In this document: one piece after another, positions 54,008-64,000 of the stretch | Layout: every line of letters begins with the position of its first letter | Position numbering within the stretch: position 1 is the first letter of the stretch | Assembly (NCBI RefSeq): GCF_004212215.1 | Contig: NZ_QVFV01000001.1 | Location: 1,002,814-1,066,813 of the forward strand | From: Leptolyngbya iicbica LK | GTDB lineage: Bacteria; Cyanobacteriota; Cyanobacteriia; Phormidesmidales; Phormidesmidaceae | DNA length: 64,000 nt | Reading direction: 5' to 3' | Program-made: the position numbers and the translations under genes | Notes under the pieces: generated by a model | Told to the model about the DNA's origin: nothing | Seen by the model: only the letters and a program-made list of their open reading frames with translations | The model's database searches: none

Positions 54008-57000
54008 CTAGATAATGTCGCTGTTATCGTCAATCAGCAAATTATCGTCATCCAAGATGGGATTTTGAGCTGAAGCAGAATTACCAGACTTTTCCGCATT
54101 GCCTTCACCATTGTCGGTAAAGCCAACCATCTCATCATCCTTCAGAATATTGCCGAGCCCTGAATCGAGTTGGTAATTGCGAGCCGTCTCGTCATCCAAC
54201 ACCACATCTCGGGCTAAAGCGTCATCAATCATTGCCCCTTCAAAGCCTGCACCCGGATCGCTATCTAAGCTAGGGGTAGGCTCTTCGTAGGCATTGAAAC
54301 CCGTCCCCGCAGGAATCAAACGGCCAATAATGACGTTCTCTTTAAGGCCTCGCAACCAGTCGGACTTTCCTTCGATCGCCGCCTCGGTCAACACGCGCGT
54401 CGTCTCTTGGAAGCTCGCGGCTGAAATAAAGCTGTCGGTATTCAACGAAGCCTTCGTAATGCCCAGCAAGACTGGCGTATATTCCGCCGGTGCCCCCCCG
54501 GTAATCGCCATCGCCTCATTGACCTGCTCGATCTGATAGATTTCCATCAGTTCGCCTGGCAGCATCGTCGTGTCACCACCATCTTCAACCCGGGCCTTCG
54601 AGGTCATCTGACGCACAATCACCTCAATGTGCTTGTCAGAAATATCGACCCCTTGAGACTGATACACCGACTGCACTTCGTTCACTAAGAAGGTCTGCAC
54701 CTCTTGCAGTGCTTTCATTGAGGCAACGTGGATGCCCTCGCCTTGAGATTTGTAGTACTCAAAGAAGATTTCCAAAATCTGGTGAGGATTCGCTGGCCCG
54801 TCTGTCAACGGTTCCCCAGCATTAACGTACTGGCCATCGTTAATCAACAGGTTTTGTCCCGGACTCAACGGATACTCAGTCACGACGCCATCGGCTTCCA
54901 CCACTTTGACGTTGGCTGTTTCGTCATCCGTAAAGACCACCTCAGCAGTACCAGGACGCTCCACTAACACACAGGCTTCCTTCGGTTTGCGGGCCTCTAG
55001 CAACTCCTCAATCCGGGGCAAGCCCTGAATGATATCGCCCGTCTTAGCGCGCTCAAACACCAGTAGCACTAAACTGTCGCCCCGCTGTACCAGGTCGCCA
55101 TCCTCGATGTGCAGCACGGCACCGGTGGAGACGCGATAGGGACGAGCCGTGCGGAGGGTGATGTAGGAGTCATTGATCTCGATCACTTGACCCGATTCTT
55201 CGAGCACAATGCCCGGAGCCACTTCATTCCCATCAACCAACAAATCACCTACGGCGACCGTCGGCTGCTGACCGTTTAATTCCAATTGCGATAAGTCATT
55301 GGAGCGCACGACCAAAATTCGGCGAATGGCTTCCATGCCCTCGCGAATCCCTCGGACTTCCCCTTCTTCTTTACACTGAATTTCCGTACGCGCTACCACG
55401 GCACCAGGTTCGATCTGCTGCCCCTCTTCGACCAGAATGCGGGTGAGGGTACTGCCTTGGGTTTGGTCGGCTACTACATCGCGACGAATGATAATCGCTT
55501 CGAGAATTACCAACTGCAAACGCATGACATCAGGGTCATTCTCGTCTGGCACTTGCTCAATGTCAGCTTCGAGATGAGAGGATTCTTCACCAATTTCCAA
55601 CACGAGCTGAGTCCGCAGCAGCTCTTGCCCTTCAACTGACTTGACGCGATCACCATCTTTAAAGGAAATTCGCTGTACCGCCCGCAACCGAATATGGCAG
55701 CCCGAATCGCTCGTTGACTCCTGACTCGGCACATCCGGCTCATCCGGCACGGTATATTCTTCGACTGGACGCAGCAAAATCGCTGGTCCTTCTGGCGACT
55801 CAATAAACTCGACGTACGTCAGCGCCTCAGTTGTGAGACCTGCCATTAACTCTTCCCCAGGCGGCACAATCGTGCCGTCCCGATCCATCACTTCTTCCGG
55901 GTTGTCCACCATATGCAGGGCTCCCGGCTTCACGACGATCTCGCGAAGGATGTCGTTTTTCTGGGTGACTTCTACGACACCACTGCTCTGGCAAAAGATG
56001 TCTTTAACGACTTCAGTACCCGCGTCGACATATTGGCCGTCTTCCACCAACAGCAGCGACAAATCCTTATTGACTTCGTGGGTTTCTTCGGGAATCCACA
56101 ACAGTTGGCCACCTTTAGTGACTTCGTATCCCTGCTTGCCTTTCCCTTTCTTGGCAGCTTCCACTCCGGCATACTTAATCATGCCGCCAGTGCTGGTGTG
56201 GTAGCCACTTTCTTCCATCTCCGCGACCACGCCATTATTGAGCAATTTCGTCCCAGGCGTCGCAATCAACGAAAAGCGCTGACCATTCGCCGTCTCAATA
56301 ACGTAATGCTCACCGCCCTGGCCGCTTTCCATTTTGACTTCGGCTTGGTCCAGTAAGACAGAAGCCGTGATCACTTCCACTTCCCGCGCATCTTTGCCTT
56401 CAGGTACCTCAGGAATGCGCACGAGGCCACCGCGCTCACTGACCTGACGAGTTTCCGCAATCACACTACCCGGCATAATGCGATCGCCGTTCTTCACCAC
56501 GGGCTCAGCGTTGGGCGGCAGGTTATACACCTCACCCGATAGCACCCAAATCAAGCCCCCCCGCTGAGCTAGGCGAGTTGTGTTGCCTTGCCGGTCAATT
56601 TTCTCTTCCTGCACCAAGCCCGCAAACTTGACCTCACCCGAGAGATCACTGTTAACGTCCTTAGTAGCCTTCTCCGTCACTTTACGAATACGACTAGAGG
56701 TCGGCATCTCCGCTATCAACTGTTCTTTGCTGACGCGATCGCCCTGCTTCACAAACAGAATTGCCCCTTGAGGCAAATTCTCTGACTGATTCTTGCCAGT
56801 ATCACTTTGCACCACTAGCTTCGTGGCACTTTCCAGCACTAAAGCATCTTCGCCATGTCGAGTCCGAAACGCGCGGCTCTTAAACTTCGCAGGCAATTCA
56901 ATGACCCCATCTCGCTTCGCCCGTACTTGCGGAGCCATCTCCCCCGTAAACGTACCGCCCGTGTGGAACGTCCGCATCGTCAACTGCGTACCTGGTTCCC

Positions 57001-58000
57001 CAATCGATTGGGCCGCGATAATTCCGACCGCTTCACCCAAATCCACCATCTCTGAATGAGCCAGACTCCAGCCATAGCAGTGCTGACACACAGAACGAGT
57101 TGCCTCACAGGTCAAACCCGACCGCACAATAACCTCTTCCACCCCCGCATCACAGAGCTCATCAGCTCGCGCTTGCGATAGCGATTCATTCCGCTGAGCG
57201 ATGACCTCACCTGTCTCAGGATGCACAACATCAGCTGCCAGCACACGACCTAACAGTCGATCTGATAGCGGAATCAACACCTTCTCGCCAGCCGTCATAC
57301 TCCGTAGTGGAATTCCGCGATCGGTGCCACAATCAACTTCGCGAATAATGACATCCTGCGAAACGTCCACTAAACGACGGGTCAAATACCCAGAGTCAGC
57401 TGTTCGTAGAGCAGTATCTACCAACCCTTTCCGGGCACCGTAAGAAGAAATTACATATTCAGTAACCGACAACCCCTCGCGGAAGTTAGTCCGAATCGGC
57501 TGGTCAATAATCTCGCCTTGCGGATTCGCCATCAAGCCCCGCATACCCACTAATTGACGGACCTGAGAAATATTGCCTCGAGCCCCCGAAAAGGCCATCA
57601 TGTAGACCGAATTTAAAGGATTATTTTCCTTGAAATTCTTGACCACCTGATCTTTCAGCTCTTCACTAGTACCGTTCCAGGTATCAATTACTTTCTGGAA
57701 TCGTTCAACTTCAGTAATTTCGCCGCGAGTATAGCGTTCCTCGGTCGTACGGATTTGTTCATCAGCAGCATCTAGCAACCCACGCTTCTCTGAGGGTACC
57801 TGTAGGTCTTCCACACTAATGGACACCCCAGCCCGAGTCGCATAATGAAATCCCAGAGTTTTCATCTGATCAGCCATCTGCGAGGTTCTGGCAGTGCCGA
57901 AATTTTCAAATGACCAAGAAATCAACTTCTTAAGTTGTTTTTTATCAATCACCCGATTGCGAAACACCATCGGAGACGTATTTGTCGACTGCTCTGCCAT
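54008..58000 (-). CDS. rpoC2: RNA polymerase beta-prime subunit (beta-double-prime)
   Basis: In cyanobacteria and plastids the beta-prime chain is split, and RpoC2 is the C-terminal part. The 1330-residue protein contains the zinc ligands [13 protein letters not shown] and the following [35 protein letters not shown] trigger-loop stretch (abbreviated here; residues about 300-345). A long cyanobacterial insertion of about 600 residues of repeated beta domains (SBHM-type) follows, seen as many GDxVxxGxxxA blocks. The C-terminus is acidic. It lies 109 bases downstream of rpoC1. Confidence 0.97.
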   Translation of the reverse strand: MAEQSTNTSPMVFRNRVIDKKQLKKLISWSFENFGTARTSQMADQMKTLGFHYATRAGVSISVEDLQVPSEKRGLLDAADEQIRTTEERYTRGEITEVERFQKVIDTWNGTSEELKDQVVKNFKENNPLNSVYMMAFSGARGNISQVRQLVGMRGLMANPQGEIIDQPIRTNFREGLSVTEYVISSYGARKGLVDTALRTADSGYLTRRLVDVSQDVIIREVDCGTDRGIPLRSMTAGEKVLIPLSDRLLGRVLAADVVHPETGEVIAQRNESLSQARADELCDAGVEEVIVRSGLTCEATRSVCQHCYGWSLAHSEMVDLGEAVGIIAAQSIGEPGTQLTMRTFHTGGTFTGEMAPQVRAKRDGVIELPAKFKSRAFRTRHGEDALVLESATKLVVQSDTGKNQSENLPQGAILFVKQGDRVSKEQLIAEMPTSSRIRKVTEKATKDVNSDLSGEVKFAGLVQEEKIDRQGNTTRLAQRGGLIWVLSGEVYNLPPNAEPVVKNGDRIMPGSVIAETRQVSERGGLVRIPEVPEGKDAREVEVITASVLLDQAEVKMESGQGGEHYVIETANGQRFSLIATPGTKLLNNGVVAEMEESGYHTSTGGMIKYAGVEAAKKGKGKQGYEVTKGGQLLWIPEETHEVNKDLSLLLVEDGQYVDAGTEVVKDIFCQSSGVVEVTQKNDILREIVVKPGALHMVDNPEEVMDRDGTIVPPGEELMAGLTTEALTYVEFIESPEGPAILLRPVEEYTVPDEPDVPSQESTSDSGCHIRLRAVQRISFKDGDRVKSVEGQELLRTQLVLEIGEESSHLEADIEQVPDENDPDVMRLQLVILEAIIIRRDVVADQTQGSTLTRILVEEGQQIEPGAVVARTEIQCKEEGEVRGIREGMEAIRRILVVRSNDLSQLELNGQQPTVAVGDLLVDGNEVAPGIVLEESGQVIEINDSYITLRTARPYRVSTGAVLHIEDGDLVQRGDSLVLLVFERAKTGDIIQGLPRIEELLEARKPKEACVLVERPGTAEVVFTDDETANVKVVEADGVVTEYPLSPGQNLLINDGQYVNAGEPLTDGPANPHQILEIFFEYYKSQGEGIHVASMKALQEVQTFLVNEVQSVYQSQGVDISDKHIEVIVRQMTSKARVEDGGDTTMLPGELMEIYQIEQVNEAMAITGGAPAEYTPVLLGITKASLNTDSFISAASFQETTRVLTEAAIEGKSDWLRGLKENVIIGRLIPAGTGFNAYEEPTPSLDSDPGAGFEGAMIDDALARDVVLDDETARNYQLDSGLGNILKDDEMVGFTDNGEGNAEKSGNSASAQNPILDDDNLLIDDNSDII

Positions 58001-58109
58001 GTTGCCCTCTCTGACCTATTCTGGTTGACCACTATTAATTTTCGCTATCACCGCGAGGGGAGAGTTATTGTCTCAAATCTCTGCTCCCCATAACGATGTG
58101 ACAATGACA

Positions 58110-59981
58110 TCAGCTTGATAAAGCTTCATGCACCGTCTTGTTGTAAATGATTCGTCCAGCCGTCGTCTTGATGTACTGAGAAATCAAATTACCTTCGGCG
58201 TCTTCTCGCGTGCGACGTTGCGCATACAATCGGCGAACCGTGCCATCGGTTTCGGTTTTCTCTTCAACTAATTCATCCGACCCCTCAGCTTCTACCGGGC
58301 CATCAAATCGAAGCCAAACCTTAGCGTGCAAACCAATTAACCCCTGCTCAAAGGCTAGAATCGCATCTTCCATCGTGCCAAAAGTTTGGCCAGCACCCTT
58401 TTGCTCGTAAGGATTCTCCGCCGTGAGATAGTAGCAACCCAACACCATGTCTTGACTTGGCGTAATAATGGGTCGCCCGGTTGCAGGTGACAGCACGTTG
58501 TTAGAAGCCAACATTAGGAGTCTTGCTTCCGACTGGGCTTCTAACGACAACGGCACATGCACCGCCATTTGGTCACCATCAAAGTCCGCGTTAAAAGCCG
58601 GACAGACAAGAGGATGCAGCTGAATCGCTCGCCCTTCCACCAAAATCGGCTCAAATGCCTGAATTCCCAGTCGGTGCAACGTTGGAGCCCGGTTCAGTAG
58701 CACTGGGTGACTTTCAATCACCTCTTCCAGCACCTCCCAAACACTAGGATCATTGCGCTGGATCAGCTTCTTAGCCGCTTTGATGTTGTTCACCAGTCCC
58801 TGACGAATCAATCGATGAATCACAAACGGCTGAAATAGCTCGATCGCCATTTCCCGTGGTAGACCGCATTGGTGAATCTTCAATTTAGGACCCACCACGA
58901 TAACCGATCGCCCTGAGTAATCGACCCTCTTACCCAAAAGGTTTTGCCGGAATCGCCCTTGCTTGCCCTCGATAATATCTGACAGAGACTTCAAGGGGCG
59001 ATTATTCGCACCCACAACTGTGCGGCCCCGGCGACCATTGTCAATCAAAGCATCTACCGCTTCTTGCAGCATCCGCTTCTCATTACGCACAATAATTTCC
59101 GGTGCGAGAATTTCCTGTAATCGAGCTAGTCGGTTGTTCCGGTTAATCACCCGACGATACAAATCATTCAGGTCAGAAGTTGCAAATCGACCACCATCCA
59201 GCTGCACCATCGGCCGCAAATCCGGAGGAATGACCGGAATCGCATTGATCACCATCCACTCAGGCTTGGAACCGGTTGCGATAAAGTTATCAATCACGCG
59301 CAACCGCTTGATCAACTTAGCTCGCTTTTGCCCCTTAGAATTGGCAATATCTTCTCGCAGTTGCTCCGCTTCTTCCTCAAGCTGCAGATCCTGAAGCAGC
59401 CGCTGCAAAGCCTCTGCCCCAATGCCAACCTCAATGCCGACCAACTGAGATTCTTCGTCATACAGCTGATCTTCAATTTCAATCCACTGATCTTCAGTCA
59501 GCAGTTGCTTGTACGAGAGGTTATCAGCATTGCCCGGATCAAGCACGACGTAGGCATTGAAATAGACAATCTGCTCAACATCCTTGAGCGGCATATCTAA
59601 GAGAATCGCAATGTAACTCGGAATTCCCTTGAGATACCAAACGTGAGCAACGGGTGCCGCCAGCTTGATATAGCCCATGCGGTGACGCCGCACTCGCGAC
59701 TCAGTTACCTCAACTCCACAGCGCTCACAAACAATACCCCGGTGCCGTACTCGCTTATATTTGCCGCAGTGACATTCCCAATCCTTCGCTGGGCCAAAAA
59801 TTCGCTCACAGAACAAGCCATCCATTTCTGGCTTAAGTGTGCGGTAGTTAATCGTCTCTGGCTTTGTGACTTCGCCCACCACCATACCGTTAGGCAGGGT
59901 GCGTTCACCCCACTGCCGTACCCGTTCCGGAGAGGCCAATCCAATTTTGACGTAATCGAAACGCTGCTCTAGCTTTGCCAT
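58110..59981 (-). CDS. rpoC1: RNA polymerase gamma subunit
   Basis: RpoC1 (gamma) is the N-terminal part of beta-prime. The 623-residue protein has a zinc site in CHCGKYK and CERCGVEV, the rudder/lid region, and the active-site [12 protein letters not shown] that binds catalytic Mg. It begins with the conserved [17 protein letters not shown]. It is 85 bases downstream of rpoB, with a perfect 11-bp hairpin in the gap, and 109 bases upstream of rpoC2. Confidence 0.98.
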   Translation of the reverse strand: MAKLEQRFDYVKIGLASPERVRQWGERTLPNGMVVGEVTKPETINYRTLKPEMDGLFCERIFGPAKDWECHCGKYKRVRHRGIVCERCGVEVTESRVRRHRMGYIKLAAPVAHVWYLKGIPSYIAILLDMPLKDVEQIVYFNAYVVLDPGNADNLSYKQLLTEDQWIEIEDQLYDEESQLVGIEVGIGAEALQRLLQDLQLEEEAEQLREDIANSKGQKRAKLIKRLRVIDNFIATGSKPEWMVINAIPVIPPDLRPMVQLDGGRFATSDLNDLYRRVINRNNRLARLQEILAPEIIVRNEKRMLQEAVDALIDNGRRGRTVVGANNRPLKSLSDIIEGKQGRFRQNLLGKRVDYSGRSVIVVGPKLKIHQCGLPREMAIELFQPFVIHRLIRQGLVNNIKAAKKLIQRNDPSVWEVLEEVIESHPVLLNRAPTLHRLGIQAFEPILVEGRAIQLHPLVCPAFNADFDGDQMAVHVPLSLEAQSEARLLMLASNNVLSPATGRPIITPSQDMVLGCYYLTAENPYEQKGAGQTFGTMEDAILAFEQGLIGLHAKVWLRFDGPVEAEGSDELVEEKTETDGTVRRLYAQRRTREDAEGNLISQYIKTTAGRIIYNKTVHEALSS

Positions 59982-60031
59982 GCCCAGCCTTTTCCTTCAG
60001 ATATGCGCTTAATGTTTACCGATGCAGTAAT

Positions 60032-60058
60032 GCTAGGGCGGCTGTATGCCGCCCTAGC
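60032..60058 (-). promoter_or_regulatory. Perfect 11-bp hairpin between rpoB and rpoC1
   Basis: GCTAGGGCGGC (60032-60042) is complementary to GCCGCCCTAGC (60048-60058) with a five-base loop. There is no T-run on the minus strand. It starts just after the rpoB stop at 60067. It could be an RNA processing or stability site within the polymerase transcript, or an attenuator. Confidence 0.6.
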
Positions 60059-60066
60059 GGTCAAGT

Positions 60067-63000
60067 CTATTCCTCAGACTCTTCCATACTTTCAGACGGC
60101 GTAATCACCGATTCGTAAGTCGGACGAGAAGGCGTCCGACGACTGCTGAGATCCGCCATCAAATCAACCTCAACATCGCGACTTGTACCGTCTTCATGGG
60201 TTTCGACTTTATGAACAGCGATATCCAACCCTAGAGATTGCAGCTCTCGCATCAACACCTTGAACGATTCAGGCGTACCCGGACGCGGAATCGCTTTACC
60301 CTTGACGATCGCATTCAGAGCCTCATTGCGTCCTTGCATATCGTCTGACTTGACCGTCAACAATTCTTGCAAAGTATAAGACGCACCGTAGGCTTCCAAC
60401 GCCCAGACTTCCATTTCGCCAAATCGCTGACCACCCTGCTGGGCTTTACCACCCAAGGGCTGCTGCGTCACGAGAGAGTAAGGCCCGGTCGAACGAGCAT
60501 GAATCTTATCATCGACCAGATGCACCAGCTTCAACATATACGCCACCCCTACGGTGACAGGACGATCAAACGGCTCGCCGGTGCGGCCATCATAAAGCTG
60601 GATTTTGCCCGGATCATCAGGGTTATACACCCAGTCCTGACCGCTCTCTTCTCGAGCATTTTGCAACTGACCATGGGTCGTATTGCGAGACGCTTCAGGA
60701 TCGTACATCTCGTCAAAAGGCGTGATTTTGAACCGGACATTCAGATTTTCCGCCGCCCAGCCCAAGAGACATTCAAAGACCTGACCGACATTCATCCGAG
60801 ACGGCACCCCAAGCGGATTCAGCACAATATCGACGGGTGTGCCATCAGGCAGGTAAGGCATATCTTCCAACGGCAAAATCCGGGAAATAATGCCTTTGTT
60901 ACCGTGGCGACCGGCCATCTTGTCGCCCACCTGAATCTTGCGCTTTTGAGCCACATAGACTCGCACCACCATGTTGGCCCCTGGCGGCAATTCGTCTCCC
61001 TGCTCTCGGGTAAAGACGCGCACATCAACGACCCGCCCCTTTTCACCATTAGGCACCCGCAGCGAGTTGTCCCGCACATCGCGAGCTTTTTCACCAAAGA
61101 TGGCACGCAGGAGCTTTTCTTCAGGCGGCTGATCAGACTCCCCCTTGGGAGTGACTTTACCGACCAAAATATCGCCTGATTCGACCCAAGCTCCGATGCG
61201 AATAATGCCGCCCTCATCCAGTTGCCGCAGAGAATCTTCACCTACGTTAGGAATTTCGCGCGTAATCTCTTCTGGACCCAACTTGGTTTGACGTGCTTCG
61301 ATCTCAAACTTTTCGACGTGAATTGACGTATAAACGTCTTCAAAGACCAAGCGTTCACTGATCAAAATTGCGTCTTCGTAGTTGTAGCCTTCCCATGGCA
61401 TGTAGGAAATGATGACATTTTGCCCCAGGGCAATTTCACCACCTTCGGCAGCCGAACCGTCGGCCAAAACTTGCCCTGCTTCAACATGCATCCCTTGGAA
61501 GACCAAAGGTCGCTGATTCAAGCAGGTATCTTGGTTCGAACGCTGATATTTCTGCAAGGGATAGTTGTGCACCTTACCCTCAGCGTCTTGCACTTGAACC
61601 AGATCGGCATCAACATACACAACGTCACCAGCAGTGCGACTGACAATCACCATGCCAGAGTCGCGAGCTGCTTGGGCTTCTAGTCCAGTACCGACCAAAG
61701 GACGCTCGGGACGCAACAGCGGCACCGCTTGGCGCTGCATGTTGGAGCCCATCAAGGCGCGGTTCGCATCATCGTGCTCCAAAAAAGGAATCAACGAAGT
61801 TGCCACAGAGATAATCTGCACGGGCGAAACAGCAACATAGTCAATTTCCTCCGGCACAGTCACGGCAAAATCTTGCCGGTAGCGCACAGGAATCGCGTCG
61901 CCCAAGATGTAACCATCAGCATCGGTAGGCAGGTCACCGGCCGCCACCCGCAGATCGTCCTCTTCATCTGCAGTCATATAGACGGGCGGAATATCACGCC
62001 GCACCCGGCCATTTTCAACACGGTAGAATGGTGTCTCAATAAAGCCAAAGTCGTTGACTCGACCGTGGGTTGCTAATGAACCAATCAGGCCCGCATTCGG
62101 CCCTTCCGGTGTTTCAATCGGGCAAATCCGACCGTAGTGAGAGGGATGAATATCACGCACTGCGAAGCCCGCCCGCTCACGGGTAAGACCACCAGGCCCC
62201 AATGCACTCAAACGACGTTTGTGAGTTAACTCAGCTAGCGGATTCGTTTGATCCATAAACTGAGAAAGCTGGCTAGAACCGAAGAATTCTTTAATTGCCG
62301 CGACTAAGGGCTTGGGGTTCACCAGCGAAGCCGGAGTCAACGATTCAGCATCGGAGACGGTCATTCGCTCCCGAATAATGCGCTCCAAACGATTGAGGCC
62401 AACACGTACTTGGTTCTGCAGCAACTCACCGACTGATCGCACCCGGCGATTACCCAAGTGATCGATGTCATCGACCATGCCGATGTCGAATTCCAAGTTG
62501 ATCAAGTAGTCGATCGCCGACAGAATATCGACTGGCGTCAACACTCGCGTCGTGTCGGGAATACTCAGTCGCAACTTGCGATTCAGCTTGTAGCGTCCGA
62601 CTCGCCCTAAGTCGTAGCGTTTTGGGTCAAAGAAGCGGGACTCTAAAAGCTGTTGTCCCCCAGAAACTGTAGGCGGCTCACCGGGACGCAATTTGCGGTA
62701 CAGCTCTAGCAGCGCTTCGTCTTCGCTAAACTGACCTTCCTTATCAATTGTCTTCTGAAAATATTCGGGATGGCGCAGCGAGTCAAAAATTTCCGCATCA
62801 GTCAGCCCCAGAGCTTTCAACAGCACTTGCGCGGATATTTTGCGCGTCTTGTCAATCCGCACCCAAACCAAGTCGTTCTTATCTGTTTCAAACTTCAGCC
62901 AAGCGCCTCGGTTTGGAATCAGATTCGCATTGTAAGTTCGGCGACCATTTTTGTCCGTATCCGCCTTGTAGTAAACACCTGGACTGCGGACGATCTGATT

Positions 63001-63372
63001 GACAATCACTCGCTCAGCACCGTTGATAATGAAGGTGCCGCGATCGGTCATCAACGGCAAGTCGCCAATAAAGACTTCCTGCTCTTTGATTTCACCCGTC
63101 TCCTTATTTATGAGACGAGTGGGCACGTACATTTGCACACCATAGGTAGCATCACGACGCTTAGCCTCGTCTACCATGTATTTGGGGCTCTTGAGCTTAT
63201 AGTCTTTGCCCACAAAATGGAGCTCTAACTTGCCCGTGTAGTCGGTGATGGGTGAGAAGCTGTCTAGTTCTTCGATCAGCCCCTCCTCCAAAAACCAGCG
63301 AAAGCTTGATCGCTGGATTTCAACTAGGTCAGGCAGAGTGAAGTTAGGTGCCGTGGCGATTTGTTCGGTCAT
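60067..63372 (-). CDS. rpoB: RNA polymerase beta subunit
   Basis: RpoB is the catalytic partner of beta-prime. With the ATG at 63372 the chain has 1101 residues. Typical landmarks are the rifampicin-binding region ([20 protein letters not shown] and [10 protein letters not shown]), the [20 protein letters not shown] stretch, and the C-terminal [23 protein letters not shown] block. The longer frame to 63444 adds 24 residues outside the family, and GGAGACGC precedes the inner ATG. The tail is acidic. It is the first gene of the rpoB-rpoC1-rpoC2 set. Confidence 0.98.
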   Translation of the reverse strand: MTEQIATAPNFTLPDLVEIQRSSFRWFLEEGLIEELDSFSPITDYTGKLELHFVGKDYKLKSPKYMVDEAKRRDATYGVQMYVPTRLINKETGEIKEQEVFIGDLPLMTDRGTFIINGAERVIVNQIVRSPGVYYKADTDKNGRRTYNANLIPNRGAWLKFETDKNDLVWVRIDKTRKISAQVLLKALGLTDAEIFDSLRHPEYFQKTIDKEGQFSEDEALLELYRKLRPGEPPTVSGGQQLLESRFFDPKRYDLGRVGRYKLNRKLRLSIPDTTRVLTPVDILSAIDYLINLEFDIGMVDDIDHLGNRRVRSVGELLQNQVRVGLNRLERIIRERMTVSDAESLTPASLVNPKPLVAAIKEFFGSSQLSQFMDQTNPLAELTHKRRLSALGPGGLTRERAGFAVRDIHPSHYGRICPIETPEGPNAGLIGSLATHGRVNDFGFIETPFYRVENGRVRRDIPPVYMTADEEDDLRVAAGDLPTDADGYILGDAIPVRYRQDFAVTVPEEIDYVAVSPVQIISVATSLIPFLEHDDANRALMGSNMQRQAVPLLRPERPLVGTGLEAQAARDSGMVIVSRTAGDVVYVDADLVQVQDAEGKVHNYPLQKYQRSNQDTCLNQRPLVFQGMHVEAGQVLADGSAAEGGEIALGQNVIISYMPWEGYNYEDAILISERLVFEDVYTSIHVEKFEIEARQTKLGPEEITREIPNVGEDSLRQLDEGGIIRIGAWVESGDILVGKVTPKGESDQPPEEKLLRAIFGEKARDVRDNSLRVPNGEKGRVVDVRVFTREQGDELPPGANMVVRVYVAQKRKIQVGDKMAGRHGNKGIISRILPLEDMPYLPDGTPVDIVLNPLGVPSRMNVGQVFECLLGWAAENLNVRFKITPFDEMYDPEASRNTTHGQLQNAREESGQDWVYNPDDPGKIQLYDGRTGEPFDRPVTVGVAYMLKLVHLVDDKIHARSTGPYSLVTQQPLGGKAQQGGQRFGEMEVWALEAYGASYTLQELLTVKSDDMQGRNEALNAIVKGKAIPRPGTPESFKVLMRELQSLGLDIAVHKVETHEDGTSRDVEVDLMADLSSRRTPSRPTYESVITPSESMEESEE

Positions 63373-64000
63373 GCGTCTCCTCAGGCGGAAAAACCCTACA
63401 GTTTCTACAGTAAAGTCGCTATCTGCTTCACTCCTCCTGATCAATTAGGAACAGAGTAGAAGCCCAACGAATCTCAAAGCTGATAATTGGCGGTCGGTTG
63501 CGTCAAAGGGGCGAAGATATTTTCAATAAAATTCCAAACACTAAATCTTGATCCCATTTGGGGTAGAGTGATGAGCCGAGATGGCAGAGAACATGACAAA
63601 CATGGTTAAGCAGCAAATCACTTAAGACAGATGAGCCATCGAGTTCACAAGCGGGCATAACAGAAAAACCCTACAACTTCAACACCTCGGCCCGCTAGTT
63701 TTACACACTTCAAACAAGCTTAGCAAAAAAGAGCCCACCTACAGTCATTTGTCAACACCTATTTCATTAAGAACACGCTTGCCTTACTCCATCGTTTGAC
63801 CATCTATGACTCCCCAGTGGGCAGGTAATAGTCACGACGGAGTCACAAGGTTACGCACGACGGCAGCTTGAACAGCAGTCGTGCATTTCGAGTCGTCTGT
63901 TCTGCCAGCCTTTCCAAAGACTCATGGCGGAGTGCTGCGAGGTAACTAGCGACGTGGAAAACATTTGCAGGCTGGTTACGACGCTCTTTGCGTTTAGGTA
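63373..64000. other. Upstream region of rpoB to the window edge
   Basis: This 628-base stretch contains no credible gene or tRNA. It is AT-richer than the coding part. Two copies of an AAAACCCTACA block occur (near 63390 and 63665), 275 bases apart. The rpoB promoter should lie here on the minus strand, but no convincing -35/-10 pair was identified. A neighbouring gene could begin past the right edge. Confidence 0.45.

Noticed and set aside
60367-61179. A 270-codon plus-strand frame inside rpoB
   Set aside because: It is antisense to an essential, strongly conserved gene and has no recognisable domain, so it is a shadow frame.
63373-64000. Possible tRNA or ribosomal protein gene upstream of rpoB
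   Set aside because: No T-loop-like GTTCGAATC pattern or conserved protein frame was found in this stretch.

Overview
The window reads as chromosomal DNA of a cyanobacterium. It carries psbU, a split RNA polymerase beta-prime subunit (rpoC1 plus rpoC2), the circadian kinase gene sasA, a plmA-type GntR regulator, a carboxysome-type BMC shell protein, a group-3 sigma factor of the SigF type, DevBCA-type exporter genes and very many copies of the HIP1 octamer GCGATCGC. Full intergenic spacers, two-component genes and the accessory content argue against a streamlined picocyanobacterium. The exact genus cannot be read from the sequence. I found no rRNA, tRNA, CRISPR array, transposase or integrase, so this looks like stable core chromosome with scattered accessory genes.

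Layout. 1-1876: two nucleoside-type ABC permeases (the second runs off the left edge), with a structured leader. 2273-4630: psbU and nadB. 4643-7878: sasA and, divergently, a B12-binding radical SAM protein of the hopanoid-methylase type. 8461-12214: fatty acid desaturase, MPBQ/MSBQ-type methyltransferase and a UbiH-type flavin hydroxylase, i.e. membrane lipid and prenylquinone chemistry. 12375-18372 (minus): a saccharopine-dehydrogenase-like reductase, two hypotheticals, a membrane protein with a PilP-like C-terminus, sigF and a dienelactone hydrolase. 18519-19992: a satellite BMC-H protein and plmA. 19989-27418 (minus): rnhB, rne, rnj, dapA and asd, so that three RNases and two lysine-pathway genes lie in one direction. 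27740-32435: tig, clpP, clpX and an alpha/beta hydrolase. 32532-35313 (minus): two paralogous single-domain cyclic-nucleotide-binding proteins and an orphan SF2 helicase with a zinc ribbon. 35481-37718: an acetyltransferase, tmk and holB. 37904-42188: a DevB-DevC-DevC-DevA exporter operon. 42581-45448: a one-polypeptide fusion of an APC-type permease, a PAS domain and a histidine kinase. 45406-53783: VOC protein, histidine phosphatase, pfkA, CDF transporter, pgsA, a LysR regulator overlapping a TrpD2-like gene, a metallophosphoesterase and lepB. 54008-63372 (minus): rpoC2, rpoC1 and rpoB.

The most unusual object is the transporter-PAS-kinase fusion at 42581-45448. It has an intact histidine kinase core but no response regulator beside it, so it looks like a nutrient transporter or transceptor wired directly to phosphorelay signalling. 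Other points worth attention are the quinone-lipid neighbourhood, the RNase J / RNase E / RNase HII cluster, the BMC protein with an altered pore loop, the LysR-TrpD2 coupling, and several perfect hairpins in leaders and between rpoB and rpoC1.

Start codons were revised for several genes where an internal ATG or GTG with a Shine-Dalgarno sequence, or family length, fits better than the longest open frame. These are sasA, the reductase at 12375, rnj, dapA, clpP, the helicase, tmk, the second devC, the permease-kinase, the phosphatase, pfkA, the LysR gene, the phosphoesterase and rpoB.
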